A DNA stretch of 64,000 nucleotides, from assembly GCF_000017205.1 (NCBI RefSeq), contig NC_009656.1, positions 1 through 64,000 of the forward strand, in the 5' to 3' direction. Both the position numbers and the translations under genes were made by a program. The notes below the pieces were generated by a model, which saw only the letters and a program-made list of their open reading frames with translations, was not told the DNA's origin and did not search any database. Positions within the stretch are counted from its first letter, which is position 1. Every line of letters starts with the position of its first letter. Source of the stretch: Pseudomonas paraeruginosa PA7 (lineage in GTDB: Bacteria > Pseudomonadota > Gammaproteobacteria > Pseudomonadales > Pseudomonadaceae). Shown here one piece after another: positions 22,615-32,879 of this stretch.

Positions 22615-22619
22615 GTCGA

Positions 22620-22651
22620 AACCCCCGCCCCGGCGGGGGTTTCGCTTTTTT
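22620..22651 (+). terminator. tsaP terminator
   Basis: Ten-base stem AACCCCCGCC / GGCGGGGGTT with a CC loop and a downstream CTTTTTT tract. Confidence 0.88.
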
Positions 22652-22748
22652 GGGGGAAGGAAAATTCATACGACGGTTTCCAGGAGGGATGCCAGAGCCT
22701 TCCCCTCTTCCTGTCAGCGATGGACCTGCCTGCTATGGATGAGTCGCA

Positions 22749-23837
22749 ATGAACAACCTTTCCCACGCCGAGCTGGACGCCCGGCTGCGCCTGCATGGCC
22801 TGCCCGAACTGGGGCCGATCCGCTTCCTGCGCCTGATCGAGGCCTTCGGCTCGGCCTCCTCCGCCCTCGCCGCGCCGGCTGGCGCCTGGCACACCCTGGG
22901 GCTGCCCGCCGAGGCCGCCGCTGCCAGGCGCAGCGCCGAGGTGCGCGAGCGGGCGGCGGATGCCCTGCGCTGGCTCGAAGCGCCGCGCCGGCACCTGCTG
23001 ATGTGGGATGACCCGGCCTACCCCGCGCTGCTCGGCGAGGTGAGCGACGCCCCGCCGCTGCTGTTCGTCGAAGGCGCGCCGACGGCGCTCGAAAGGCCGC
23101 AGCTGGCGATGGTCGGCAGCCGCCGCGCCAGCCCCGCCGGCCTGGGCTGCGCACGGAGTTTCGCGCGCAGCCTGGCACGAGGCGGCTTCGCCATCACCAG
23201 CGGACTGGCGCTGGGCATCGACGGCGCCGCCCATGAAGGCGCGCTGGAGGTCGGCGGCGTGACCCTGGCGGTGCTCGGCACCGGCCTGCGCACCCTCTAT
23301 CCGCGTCGCCACGCGGCGCTGGCGCGGCGCATCGTCGAGGGTGGCGGCGCGCTGGTCTCGGAGTTGCCGCTGGACAGTCCGCCGCTACCCGCCAACTTTC
23401 CCCGGCGCAACCGGATCATCAGCGGTCTCTCGCTGGGCGTGCTGGTGGTCGAGGCGAGCCCCGCCAGCGGCTCGCTGATCACCGCGCGGCTGGCGGCGGA
23501 ACAGGGCCGCGAGGTCTATGCCATCCCCGGTTCGATCCACCATCCGGGCGCGCGTGGCTGTCATCAGCTGATCCGCGACGGCGCGCTGCTGGTGGAGAGC
23601 GTCGAGCACGTCCTGGAGGCCTTGCGCGGCTGGACGCAGGCGGGGCCAGCGGAGGCGCCTGTAGCGTCGCTGGACCATCCCTTGCTGGAGTTGCTGCGCG
23701 TCGCGCCATACAGCAGCGAAGGCCTGGCCGCCGCCAGCGGCTGGGCGCTGCCCGAGGTGCTGGCGGCGCTCACCGAGCTGGAGCTGGACGGGCGGGTCGC
23801 CTGCGAGGCCGGCACCTGGGTGCATCGCTCCGGCTGA
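22749..23837 (+). CDS. dprA: DNA processing protein DprA/Smf
   Basis: 362-residue DNA-uptake protein that binds incoming single strands and loads RecA during transformation. An N-terminal SAM-like helical domain precedes the Rossmann core with the DprA signatures AMVGSRRASPAGLG, SGLALGIDGAAHEGAL and FPRRNRIISGLSLGVLVVEA. The C-terminal winged-helix domain (about 300-362) is present. ATG 22749; tsaC begins 39 bases later, so the pair is probably co-transcribed. Confidence 0.95.
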   Translation: MNNLSHAELDARLRLHGLPELGPIRFLRLIEAFGSASSALAAPAGAWHTLGLPAEAAAARRSAEVRERAADALRWLEAPRRHLLMWDDPAYPALLGEVSDAPPLLFVEGAPTALERPQLAMVGSRRASPAGLGCARSFARSLARGGFAITSGLALGIDGAAHEGALEVGGVTLAVLGTGLRTLYPRRHAALARRIVEGGGALVSELPLDSPPLPANFPRRNRIISGLSLGVLVVEASPASGSLITARLAAEQGREVYAIPGSIHHPGARGCHQLIRDGALLVESVEHVLEALRGWTQAGPAEAPVASLDHPLLELLRVAPYSSEGLAAASGWALPEVLAALTELELDGRVACEAGTWVHRSG

Positions 23838-23876
23838 CACCGTACACTTCGCGCACCTGTCCGCTGGAGTGAGTCG

Positions 23877-24434
23877 ATGATCAGCAGCTTTCGTGCGCAA
23901 TGCGCCGCCCGGGTCGTCCGCGAGGGCGGCGTGATCGCCTATCCCACCGAGGCGGTATGGGGGCTGGGCTGCGATCCGTGGAACGAGGACGCGGTATACC
24001 GCCTGCTGGCGCTGAAGGCTCGGCCGGTGGAAAAGGGCCTGATCGTGGTGGCGGCGCACATCCACCAGCTCGACTTCCTGCTCGAAGACCTGCCGGACGT
24101 CTGGCTGGAGCGCCTGGCCGGCACCTGGCCGGGGCCCAACACCTGGCTGGTGCCGCACCAGGATCGCCTGCCGGAATGGGTCACCGGCGTCCATGACAGC
24201 GTCGCCGTGCGAGTCACCGACCACCCGCTGGTACAGGAGCTGTGCTACCTCACCGGGCCACTGATCTCCACCTCGGCCAATCCGGCTGGGCGCCCCGCGG
24301 CGCGCACCCGGTTGCGGGTCGAGCAGTATTTCCACGACGAACTGGACGGCGTCCTCGGCGGCGCCCTCGGCGGACGGCGCAACCCCAGCCTGATCCGCGA
24401 CCTGGTGACCGGGCAGGTCATCCGCCCGGCCTGA
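23877..24434 (+). CDS. tsaC: Threonylcarbamoyl-AMP synthase
   Basis: 185-residue YrdC/Sua5-type enzyme that makes threonylcarbamoyl-AMP for the t6A modification of ANN-decoding tRNAs. It has the KxR core motif ([16 protein letters not shown]), [11 protein letters not shown] at the nucleotide site and [11 protein letters not shown] in the second half. Length fits TsaC without the Sua5 C-terminal domain. Start ATG after CTGGAGTGAG. Confidence 0.94.
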   Translation: MISSFRAQCAARVVREGGVIAYPTEAVWGLGCDPWNEDAVYRLLALKARPVEKGLIVVAAHIHQLDFLLEDLPDVWLERLAGTWPGPNTWLVPHQDRLPEWVTGVHDSVAVRVTDHPLVQELCYLTGPLISTSANPAGRPAARTRLRVEQYFHDELDGVLGGALGGRRNPSLIRDLVTGQVIRPA

Positions 24435-24444
24435 GGCCGCCGTC

Positions 24445-25422
24445 TCAGGGTAGCAGGACAGTCGAGCCGGTGGTCCGGCGCGCGGCCAGCTCGGTATGCG
24501 CCTGGGCCGCGTCGACCAGGGCGAAGCGTTGGTTGATCTCGATGCGGATGGCGCCGCGCTCGACCAGCCCGAACAGTTCGTCGGCCATCGCCTGGAGTTT
24601 TTCCGGGGTGTTCGCGTAGCTGCCCAGGGTCGGCCGGGTCACGTACAGCGAGCCCTTCTGCGAGAGAACGCCCAGGTTGACTCCGGTCACCGGCCCCGAG
24701 GCGTTGCCGAAGCTCACCAGCAGGCCGCGTGGCGCCACGCAGTCCAGCGAGGTCTCCCAGGTGTCCTTGCCCACCGAGTCGTAGACCACCGGGCATTTCT
24801 TCCCGTCGGTCAGCTCGAGCACCCGCTTGGCCACGTTCTCATGACTGTAGTCGATGGTCTCCCAGGCGCCGTGTTGCCTGGCCAGGCGAGCCTTTTCCGG
24901 CGAACTGACGGTGCCGATCAGTTTCACTCCCAGGGCTTTTGCCCACTGGCAGGCGAACAGCCCGACACCGCCGGCGGCGGCATGGAAGAGGATGGTCTCG
25001 CCGCTCTGCAGTTCGTAGGTCTGGCGCAGCAGGTACTGGGTGGTGAGGCCCTTGAGCATCATCGCGGCGGCCTGCTCGAAATCGATGGCCTCGGGCAGGC
25101 GCACCAGGTTGTCCTCGGCCAGCACGTGCAGCTCGCTGTAGGCACCCAGCGGGCCGGTGGCATAGGCGACGCGGTCACCGACCTGGAAGCGGGTCACCGC
25201 GCTGCCCACCGCCTCGACCTCGCCGGCGCCTTCGCTGCCCAGCCCCGAGGGCAGGCCGGGCGCCGGATAGAGGCCGCTGCGGTAGTAGGTGTCGATGAAG
25301 TTCAGGCCGATCGCGCGGTTGCGCACGCGGACTTCCCGGGGACCCGGTTCGGCGGGCTGGTAGTCGCGGTATTCGAGGACTTCGGGGCTGCCATAGGCAG
25401 CGAACTGGACGCGCTTGGCCAT
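24445..25422 (-). CDS. qor: NADPH:quinone oxidoreductase (zinc-independent MDR family)
   Basis: 325-residue medium-chain reductase of the quinone oxidoreductase (zeta-crystallin-like) type. The GroES-like N-terminal domain includes GSEGAGEVEAVG, and the NADPH-binding Rossmann motif reads HAAAGGVGLFACQWAKALG. The catalytic-zinc cysteines of alcohol dehydrogenases are absent, as usual for Qor. I use MAKRVQFAAYG at 25422, which follows AGGAGTTCCAGC; the 38-codon upstream extension is unlikely. Divergent from hemF; convergent with tsaC with only 10 bases between stops. Confidence 0.93.
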   Translation of the reverse strand: MAKRVQFAAYGSPEVLEYRDYQPAEPGPREVRVRNRAIGLNFIDTYYRSGLYPAPGLPSGLGSEGAGEVEAVGSAVTRFQVGDRVAYATGPLGAYSELHVLAEDNLVRLPEAIDFEQAAAMMLKGLTTQYLLRQTYELQSGETILFHAAAGGVGLFACQWAKALGVKLIGTVSSPEKARLARQHGAWETIDYSHENVAKRVLELTDGKKCPVVYDSVGKDTWETSLDCVAPRGLLVSFGNASGPVTGVNLGVLSQKGSLYVTRPTLGSYANTPEKLQAMADELFGLVERGAIRIEINQRFALVDAAQAHTELAARRTTGSTVLLP

Positions 25423-25511
25423 GCTGGAACTCCTGTTCGGGTCGGGGCTCGGGTGGTCGCGCCGGACCGGCGAGCATTGGGGAACGGCTTTCATCCAAGC
25501 CTTCCGCTTGA

Positions 25512-26531
<1,020 letters not shown>

Positions 26532-26588
26532 CCCGACCGCCGGGACGAGACCATCCGTCCCGCTCCTCTTCCGGCAAAGGACCGACCC

Positions 26589-27413
26589 ATGGACCGCTAT
26601 TGTGTCTTCGGCAACCCCATCGGCCACAGCAAGTCGCCGCTGATCCACCGCCTGTTCGCCGAGCAGACCGGCCAGGCGCTGGCCTACGAGGCGCAACTGG
26701 CGCCGCTGGACGACTTCGCCGGGTTTGCCCGGCGCTTCTTCGAGCAGGGCAAGGGCGCCAACGTCACCGTGCCGTTCAAGGAGGAAGCCTATCGGCTGGT
26801 GGACGAACTGAGCGAGCGGGCCACCCGCGCCGGCGCGGTGAACACCCTGGTCCGCCTGGACGGCGGCCGCCTGCGCGGCGACAACACCGACGGTGCCGGC
26901 CTGCTGCGCGACCTCACGGTCAACGCCGGGGTCCAGCTGCGTGACCGGCGCGTGCTCCTGCTCGGCGCCGGTGGCGCGGTACGCGGCGTGCTCGCGCCGT
27001 TCCTCGGCGAGCGGCCGGCGCAGTTGCTGGTGGCCAACCGCACGGCGGAGAAGGCCGTGGCCCTGGCCGGCGAATTCGCCGACCTCGGCGCGGTGCGCGG
27101 CTGCGGTTTCGCCGACGTCGAGGGCCCCTTCGACCTGATCGTCAACGGCACCTCGGCCAGTCTCGCCGGCGACGTGCCGCCGCTGGCGGAAAGCGTGATC
27201 GAGCGCGGCCGTACCGTCTGCTACGACATGATGTACGCCAAGGAGGCGACCGCCTTCAACCGCTGGGCCGCCGAGCGCGGGGCGGCGCGAACCCTGGACG
27301 GCCTGGGCATGCTGGTCGAGCAGGCCGCCGAGGCGTTCTTCCTCTGGCGCGGCGTGCGGCCGGCCTCGGCGCCGGTGCTGGAGACGCTGCGACGGCAATT
27401 GGCAACTGGCTGA
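26589..27413 (+). CDS. aroE: Shikimate 5-dehydrogenase
   Basis: 274-residue NADPH-dependent enzyme of the aromatic amino acid pathway. It has the shikimate site GHSKSPLIH, the catalytic lysine in [15 protein letters not shown], and the Rossmann loop [15 protein letters not shown] at 26589 after GGCAAAGGA. Together with hemF it forms a conserved Pseudomonas pair. Confidence 0.97.
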   Translation: MDRYCVFGNPIGHSKSPLIHRLFAEQTGQALAYEAQLAPLDDFAGFARRFFEQGKGANVTVPFKEEAYRLVDELSERATRAGAVNTLVRLDGGRLRGDNTDGAGLLRDLTVNAGVQLRDRRVLLLGAGGAVRGVLAPFLGERPAQLLVANRTAEKAVALAGEFADLGAVRGCGFADVEGPFDLIVNGTSASLAGDVPPLAESVIERGRTVCYDMMYAKEATAFNRWAAERGAARTLDGLGMLVEQAAEAFFLWRGVRPASAPVLETLRRQLATG

Positions 27414-27524
27414 GTGGCCAGTGGCTATTTGAGACTTGAGTCTCAAAACAGCGCTCTTCTGACATGTAGGAATCACGAAACCCGGTTAACACTTCAGGCT
27501 TCTCTCACTCTCCGAGCGCTGCCG

Positions 27525-28511
27525 ATGAAAACCCTCACCCGCCTGGCTGCCGGTCTCTGCATCTGCGCCATCGCCGGCCAGGCCAACGCCTGGTCGCAAC
27601 CGACCCACAAGAACATCGTCAAGGACGCCCTGGCTTTCATGAACTCCTCCTACGCCACCGAGGAGATGCGCCAGGCCTACCAGTTCTATGTGAGCGCCGC
27701 CGGCGGCGAGGCGCAGGCCGGGGAGATCCTCGGCCAGGCGGCGTTCGACGTGGACGACTTCAAGGACACCCGCCTCGGTGGCTGGTGGGTCGGCTACGAA
27801 CACGCGCCGCTGTGGGGCGCGGCTTCGGGCATCGTCAACTACACCTCGTACTGGCACTTCCTCAACCTGGCCCGCGACGGCGACTCCCACGGCAACCCCC
27901 ACGGCGGCTACGACTACCGCTACCACAAGGTCGACGGCGGCATCGCCGACGTCGACTGGTACGCCATGGTCTACCTCTACAACCGCGAGCTGAAGCGCGA
28001 GGACTTCGACACCACCGAGGCGCATTACCGCCAGGGCACCCGCTCCGACTGGCAGGAGCACTACGGCGACTTCCAGACCGCCGCCTTCCAGCCGATCGAC
28101 AACCTCGCCAGCTACTGGTTCGACCAGTTCCGCGCCGCGCCCTCGCTGCAGACCATCGGCTACGCCCTGCACGCTACCGGCGACGTGGCCCAGCCGCACC
28201 ACGTATGGATCACCTCGGCCAACGGCCATTCCAGCTGGGAAGGCTGGGTCGACGATCACTACGCCAGCGAGAAGCTCAACGACCCGGCGGCGGTGGCCAA
28301 CCTGGTGGGGCGCTACGATCCGAGCAAGAGTATCCGTGACCTGCTCACCCAGACCGGCCAGGTCGCCTACGCGCATCCCGAACCGCTCTACGACACCAGC
28401 TACGAGACGCGTCTGCGGGTGGCGAAGGAACTGATACCCGAGTCCATCGCGCTGACCGTCACCGTGCTGACCAAGGGAGCCAACAGCTTCAATGCGCAAA
28501 CCGCTCTCTGA
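27525..28511 (+). CDS. plcB: Secreted phospholipase C PlcB (zinc-dependent)
   Basis: 328-residue exported zinc phospholipase C. A signal peptide (MKTLTRLAAGLCICAIAGQANA) is followed by the mature N-terminal WSQPTHK; in this fold the N-terminal Trp and later His/Asp residues bind zinc. Further ligand blocks are WHFLNLARDGDSHG and YALHATGDVAQPHHVW. The PAO1 counterpart PlcB (PA0026) prefers phosphatidylethanolamine and is linked to chemotaxis toward that lipid (recall). The ATG at 27525 starts the signal peptide. Its 3' end overlaps the next gene by 20 bases. Confidence 0.93.
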   Translation: MKTLTRLAAGLCICAIAGQANAWSQPTHKNIVKDALAFMNSSYATEEMRQAYQFYVSAAGGEAQAGEILGQAAFDVDDFKDTRLGGWWVGYEHAPLWGAASGIVNYTSYWHFLNLARDGDSHGNPHGGYDYRYHKVDGGIADVDWYAMVYLYNRELKREDFDTTEAHYRQGTRSDWQEHYGDFQTAAFQPIDNLASYWFDQFRAAPSLQTIGYALHATGDVAQPHHVWITSANGHSSWEGWVDDHYASEKLNDPAAVANLVGRYDPSKSIRDLLTQTGQVAYAHPEPLYDTSYETRLRVAKELIPESIALTVTVLTKGANSFNAQTAL

Positions 28512-29778
28512 TCGCCGCCCTGGCTGGCGTCGCGCGATCTGCGGCGTCGCGCTCGCCCTGCTGGCATGCGCCGCCCAGGCTGTTCCCGGCGAAGTGCCGC
28601 GGGACCTGACAATCGACGGCGAGGTGCTGCCCGGGAAAAGCATCGACCTGCTGGAGCGGGCCCTGTCGCGGGTCAAGTTCAACACCGACCCGCGGCAGTT
28701 GCGCCGCGGGTTGGTGGAGAACCGTCTGCTGGCGCGCGAGGTCGAGGGCCAGCTCACTGCGCAGAACCGCGCCGACCTCGACGCCAGTGTCGAGATCGAG
28801 GCCGGCAACCTGCTCGAACAGCTGTACGGCAAGCGTTACCGCGAGGATCTCGGGCCGTTCCTGCGGCAGCCGCAACCGCTGAGCGCGGAACGCCTGCGCC
28901 AGGTGCTGGCGCCGGCTTCGCGTGGCCTGGTGGAAAACAGCCTGGTGCTGGGCGAGGCCCAGCGCCGCGAGGCGGCCGGGGTCGAGCTGATCGGCTGGCA
29001 GTTCCCCGGCCAGCCGGCGCGGACCCTCGACCTGCTGTCGCTATACGAGGGCGACAACGTCCAGGGCCAGGTGGAGCTGCAGCAGGGCAACCTCGCCTAT
29101 CTGGCGCGCCAGGTGCAGACCCGCCTCCGCCGCGACTATCTCTGGTACCGCCTGGCCCGGGACGGCTTCGGCCCCGCCGAGCAACGCGGCCTGAAGACCC
29201 TGGTGCGGGATCGGCTGGTGCGCCAGCGCTACCTGCACCAGATCGGCCTCTACAGCGATTTCCACCATGAGTCCGATGTGTTGCGCCAGCTCGCCGCCAA
29301 GGTCAGCGACCAGGACGCCGAGGCCTATTACCGGCGCAATCTGGAACGCTACCGCAACGTCGCGCAGGTCCAGGCGGTGCATATCCGTCTGGCCGACCAG
29401 GCGAGCGCGGACCGGGTCTATGCCGAATTGCAGAAAGGCCTGGCCTTCGACGAGGCGGTGCGCCGCCATTCCCTGGCTGACGACAGGGACCGCGATCCGC
29501 CCGGCGATCTCGGCCTGATCCGCCCACAGGACGGCCAGCTCGACCTGCTGCGCAAGACCGCGCTGATCCAGAAGGCCGACACGCTTTCCCAGCCGATGCG
29601 CATCGACGGTGCGTTCGAGATCGTCCGGGTGCGCAGCCGCGAGGATCGCCAGCTGCCGCTGAGCGACCGCAGCGTGCGCTTCGAGGTGAACCAGGCGGTG
29701 GCCCGCGAACGACTGGCCGCGCAGTTCGAGACGCAACTGCGTGGCCTGCTGGCCGGCGCCCGGGTGGAAGGGCTGTGA
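28492..29778 (+). CDS. Periplasmic parvulin-type peptidyl-prolyl cis-trans isomerase
   Basis: 428-residue protein with an N-terminal export signal (about residues 14-30, ICGVALALLACAAQA), a helical SurA/PpiD-like arm, and a parvulin domain at about residues 280-390 (QVQAVHIRLADQASADRVYAELQKGLAFDEAV, then DPPGDLGLIRPQDGQLDLL). It starts inside plcB (20-bp overlap) and overlaps the following gene by four bases, so all three are translationally coupled. The arrangement suggests a dedicated foldase for PlcB or its neighbour; this is inference. Confidence 0.88.
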   Translation: MRKPLSDRRPGWRRAICGVALALLACAAQAVPGEVPRDLTIDGEVLPGKSIDLLERALSRVKFNTDPRQLRRGLVENRLLAREVEGQLTAQNRADLDASVEIEAGNLLEQLYGKRYREDLGPFLRQPQPLSAERLRQVLAPASRGLVENSLVLGEAQRREAAGVELIGWQFPGQPARTLDLLSLYEGDNVQGQVELQQGNLAYLARQVQTRLRRDYLWYRLARDGFGPAEQRGLKTLVRDRLVRQRYLHQIGLYSDFHHESDVLRQLAAKVSDQDAEAYYRRNLERYRNVAQVQAVHIRLADQASADRVYAELQKGLAFDEAVRRHSLADDRDRDPPGDLGLIRPQDGQLDLLRKTALIQKADTLSQPMRIDGAFEIVRVRSREDRQLPLSDRSVRFEVNQAVARERLAAQFETQLRGLLAGARVEGL

Positions 29779-30377
29779 AGCGCTGGCTCGGCGTGGCCCT
29801 GGGCTGCAGCGGGCTGGCGATGGCCCTGGCCTGCGCCGGGGTGTTGTGGATGCCATCCGCCGAAACGGTCGCTTCCCCGTCCGCTCCCCCGACAGCCGGG
29901 ACGGCCATGGCGGCCGCCGCCGTCGAGGACCCGCCGCCGGTTGAGCGGGCACGGACGCCAGCGGCGGTCCGGCACGTCGTCGGGCAGCCGTCGGCGCCGG
30001 GACTGGACCGCGAGCAGGCGATCCTGTTCATGCAAATGCTGCGCGACGAGGGCGACCCGCGCAGCCCGCCGCTCGGCGGCCTGCAACCGCGCCAAGGCGC
30101 GTCGGCGGAGGCGCTGGCCGATCCGAAGCGGTACCAGGCCTTCGAGGAACGCCAGACCCGCGAACTGGTGCAGGCCTATACCAGCGGCGTGCAGCAGATC
30201 CCGGAAATCCGCGCGCGCATCGAGGCGGCCGAACAGGGTGGCGAGCGTAGCGCCGAGGACATCGACGAGGCTCGTGCCGCCCTCGGGCAACTGGAGATGA
30301 TGCGCGACAAGCTGCAGCGCGAATCGCCGCAGCTGCTGCCCGGCGACAGCGCGCCGCCGGCGCCGGCCGTGCCCTGA
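29775..30377 (+). CDS. Hypothetical membrane-anchored protein of the plcB operon
   Basis: 200-residue protein with one N-terminal hydrophobic segment (LGVALGCSGLAMALACAGVL), an Ala/Pro-rich linker to about residue 75, then a charged, probably helical region to the end (YQAFEERQTRELVQAY, IRARIEAAEQGG, QLEMMRDKLQRE). The GTG start overlaps the parvulin gene's TGA. One anchor plus a helical arm is reminiscent of steric foldases for secreted lipases, but I see no lipase-chaperone motif and do not claim it. Family unknown. Confidence 0.75.
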   Translation: MKRWLGVALGCSGLAMALACAGVLWMPSAETVASPSAPPTAGTAMAAAAVEDPPPVERARTPAAVRHVVGQPSAPGLDREQAILFMQMLRDEGDPRSPPLGGLQPRQGASAEALADPKRYQAFEERQTRELVQAYTSGVQQIPEIRARIEAAEQGGERSAEDIDEARAALGQLEMMRDKLQRESPQLLPGDSAPPAPAVP

Positions 30378-30380
30378 ACT

Positions 30381-31934
30381 TCAGCCTTCGTAATGCAGGC
30401 GGGAGTCTTCGTCGGCCTGCCGGCCCAGCGCTTCGCGCACCTGCGGGCGGGCGTGGCGCAACACCAGGCGGCGTCCCTCGGCGTGCAGGCGGCGGGCTTC
30501 CTGCTGGAGCAGCACGGCGCCGGCGAAGTCGATGAAATTCACCTGGCGCGCGTCCAGCACCAGCCGTGGCTTGTCGCTCTGGCGCATGAGGCGTTGCAGG
30601 TAGTCGCAGGCGCCGAAGAAGATCGAGCCTTCGATGCGCAGCACCTCCTCCTCGTCGTTGCGCTGGCGCAGTACGCGCGGTGTCGAGGTACGCCGGAGAT
30701 AGAAGAACAGCGACGCCAGCACTCCCGCGTAGATGGCGTTCTGCAGCGGCAATAGCAGCGTGGCCAGGCTGGTGAGCCCGGCCACCAGGCATTCGCCGCG
30801 GCCGCTGCGGTAGAGCGCGCGGAGCGCCGGGCGGTCGACCAGGCCCCAGGCGATCAGCAGGATGCCCGCCGCCATCGCCGGCAACGGTAGATGCTCGATC
30901 AGGCGCGCACCGAGCACGGCCAGCAAGGCCACCCAGAGCGCCGAAAACACACCCGCCAGCGGGGAGCGCGCACCGGCTTCCAGATTGAGCCCGGAGCGGG
31001 TGAAGGATCCCGCCGACAGGCTCGCCGACAGCCAGGGCCCGAACAGGTTCGACAGGCCCTGGGCGCGAACCTCCTGGTTGGCATCGAACGCGTCTCCCTG
31101 GCGCGCGGCCAGGGCGCGGGCGATCGACAGGCTGGTGACCAGCCCGAGCATGCCGCAGGCCACCGCCGCGGGCAGCAGGTCGAGGATCGCTCGCGCTTCG
31201 AAGACCGGCGGACTCCAGGCCGGCAGTGCGCTGGAGAGAGCCTGCACATGGGCTACCGAGGCGAAGGTTGCGGGCAGCGCCCAGACCAGCGTGGCACCGC
31301 CCAGCAAGCCAAGCGGCAAGGCTGGCCAGCGTGGCCGCAGGCGCCTGACCAGCAGGCTGAGCGCGAAGCTGAAACCGCCGACCAGCAGCGACGGGCCGTC
31401 GATTTCGGCGACGCGTCGCAGCAGCCGCCAGCCGTTTCCTGGCACTGCGCCCTCGCCGTTCGCGGGCAGGCCGAACAGATAAGGCAACTGGCCGAGGACG
31501 ATCAGCAGCGCCGCGCCAAGGGTGAAGCCGAGCATCACCGAGTGCGAGACGAAATTGACCAGCGAGCCGATGCGCAGGAGACCGAGCAGGCACTGGAAGG
31601 CACCGGCGAGAAAGGTCAGCAGCAGCACCGCCTGGATGTACTCGGCGCTGCCCACTGGCGCCAGCGGCGCCACCGAACTGAACAGCAGCACCGAGATCGC
31701 CGCGGTGGGGCCGCTCACCAGGTAGCGCGACGAGCCCCACAGGCAGGCGATCGCCACCGGCAGCATCGCCGCATACAGGCCATACGCCGCCGGCAGGCCG
31801 GCGATCAGCGCATAGGCCATCGATTGCGGCAGCGCCAGGACCGCGCCATTCAGGCCGACCCAGGCTTCCCGGCCGAGGTCGCCGCGACGCAGGCCCGGCA
31901 GCCAGGCGAGGAACGGCAGCAGGCGCGAGCGCAT
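30381..31934 (-). CDS. SulP-family (SLC26) anion transporter with STAS domain
   Basis: 517-residue inner-membrane transporter. The SulP start LNGAVLALPQSMAYALIAGLPAAYGLYAAMLP is followed by about a dozen hydrophobic segments and a C-terminal STAS domain from about residue 400. The STAS helix-cap motif reads VNFIDFAGAVLL, lacking the Ser seen in many regulators. It begins 4 bases after a choline-type binding-protein gene and is downstream of betC. A role in moving sulfate (released by BetC) or choline-O-sulfate is therefore suggested by context. Confidence 0.88.
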   Translation of the reverse strand: MRSRLLPFLAWLPGLRRGDLGREAWVGLNGAVLALPQSMAYALIAGLPAAYGLYAAMLPVAIACLWGSSRYLVSGPTAAISVLLFSSVAPLAPVGSAEYIQAVLLLTFLAGAFQCLLGLLRIGSLVNFVSHSVMLGFTLGAALLIVLGQLPYLFGLPANGEGAVPGNGWRLLRRVAEIDGPSLLVGGFSFALSLLVRRLRPRWPALPLGLLGGATLVWALPATFASVAHVQALSSALPAWSPPVFEARAILDLLPAAVACGMLGLVTSLSIARALAARQGDAFDANQEVRAQGLSNLFGPWLSASLSAGSFTRSGLNLEAGARSPLAGVFSALWVALLAVLGARLIEHLPLPAMAAGILLIAWGLVDRPALRALYRSGRGECLVAGLTSLATLLLPLQNAIYAGVLASLFFYLRRTSTPRVLRQRNDEEEVLRIEGSIFFGACDYLQRLMRQSDKPRLVLDARQVNFIDFAGAVLLQQEARRLHAEGRRLVLRHARPQVREALGRQADEDSRLHYEG

Positions 31935-31938
31935 GCCG

Positions 31939-32862
31939 CTACAACCGGTCGCGCACCGCCGCCAGGGCGTCGCCGCCGTCGCGCGCGGTGACCCCTCGCA
32001 GCCAGGCGTCGAGCACTTGCGGATGCGCCTTGAGCCAGGCGCGGGCGGCCGTGGCCGGTGTCGCCGAGCCTTGCAGCGCGTCGCTCATCATCTGGTTCTC
32101 CATGTCCAGCGCGAAGCGCAGGTTGGCCAGCAGCCGCGCCGGGTTCGGGCATTGCGCGGCGTAGCCCTTGCGGGCCAGGGTGTAGACCTGCCCGCGCTCG
32201 CCGAAGTACTGCTCGCCACCGTCGAGATAGCGCAGCTCATGGCGAAGGTTCATCGGATGCGGGGTCCAGCCGAGGAACACCAGCCAGCGCTGGCGCTTCT
32301 CGGCGCGAGCCAGCTCGGCGAGCATCGCCTGCTCGCTGGAGGCCACCAGCTTCCAGTCGCCGAGGCCGAACCGGTTGGCGTCGATCATCTTCTGGATCGA
32401 CTGGTTGGCCGGCGCGCCGGAGCCGATCCCGTAGAGTTTGCGATCGAAGCGTTGCGCTTGCCTGGCGAGGTCCTCGAAGCGATGGATACCGGCATCCCAG
32501 ACGTAGCGTGGCACCGCCAGGGTGAAGCGAGTGCCGTCGAGGTTGCGCCCCAGGCGCTCGACCTGGCCGCTGGCGACGAACCGCTCATGGTAGTCCTGGT
32601 GCGCCGGCATCCAGCCGCCGAGGAAGGCGTCCACCTGGCCATCGCGCAGGCCGCCGTAGATGATCGGCACCGACAGGGTCTCGATCTTCACCCGGTAGCC
32701 CAGGCTTTCCAGGAGGAAGGCGGCGCTGGCATTGGTCACCGCGATATCGCTCCAGCCCGGATCGGCGAGCCTGACGTGGGCGCAGGCGGCGTCTTCGGCA
32801 TGCAGCGGGGTACTGCCCAGGAGCAGCGTGGCGGCCAGCAGGCGAGTGGGGAGCCGGTTCAT
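31939..32862 (-). CDS. ABC-type choline/betaine-like substrate-binding protein
   Basis: 307-residue periplasmic binding protein of the glycine-betaine/choline class (OpuAC/ChoX-like). The signal peptide MNRLPTRLLAATLLLGSTPLHA is followed by the family start VRLADPGWSDI. Aromatic residues typical of the quaternary-amine cage appear in GLRDGQVDAFLGGWMPAHQD and FLGWTPHPMN. No permease or ATPase gene is adjacent, so it must use components encoded elsewhere or act otherwise. It lies 17 bases after betC; choline-O-sulfate or choline is the likely ligand (inference). Confidence 0.88.
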   Translation of the reverse strand: MNRLPTRLLAATLLLGSTPLHAEDAACAHVRLADPGWSDIAVTNASAAFLLESLGYRVKIETLSVPIIYGGLRDGQVDAFLGGWMPAHQDYHERFVASGQVERLGRNLDGTRFTLAVPRYVWDAGIHRFEDLARQAQRFDRKLYGIGSGAPANQSIQKMIDANRFGLGDWKLVASSEQAMLAELARAEKRQRWLVFLGWTPHPMNLRHELRYLDGGEQYFGERGQVYTLARKGYAAQCPNPARLLANLRFALDMENQMMSDALQGSATPATAARAWLKAHPQVLDAWLRGVTARDGGDALAAVRDRL

Positions 32863-32879
32863 GTGAGGTGTCCTCGTGC

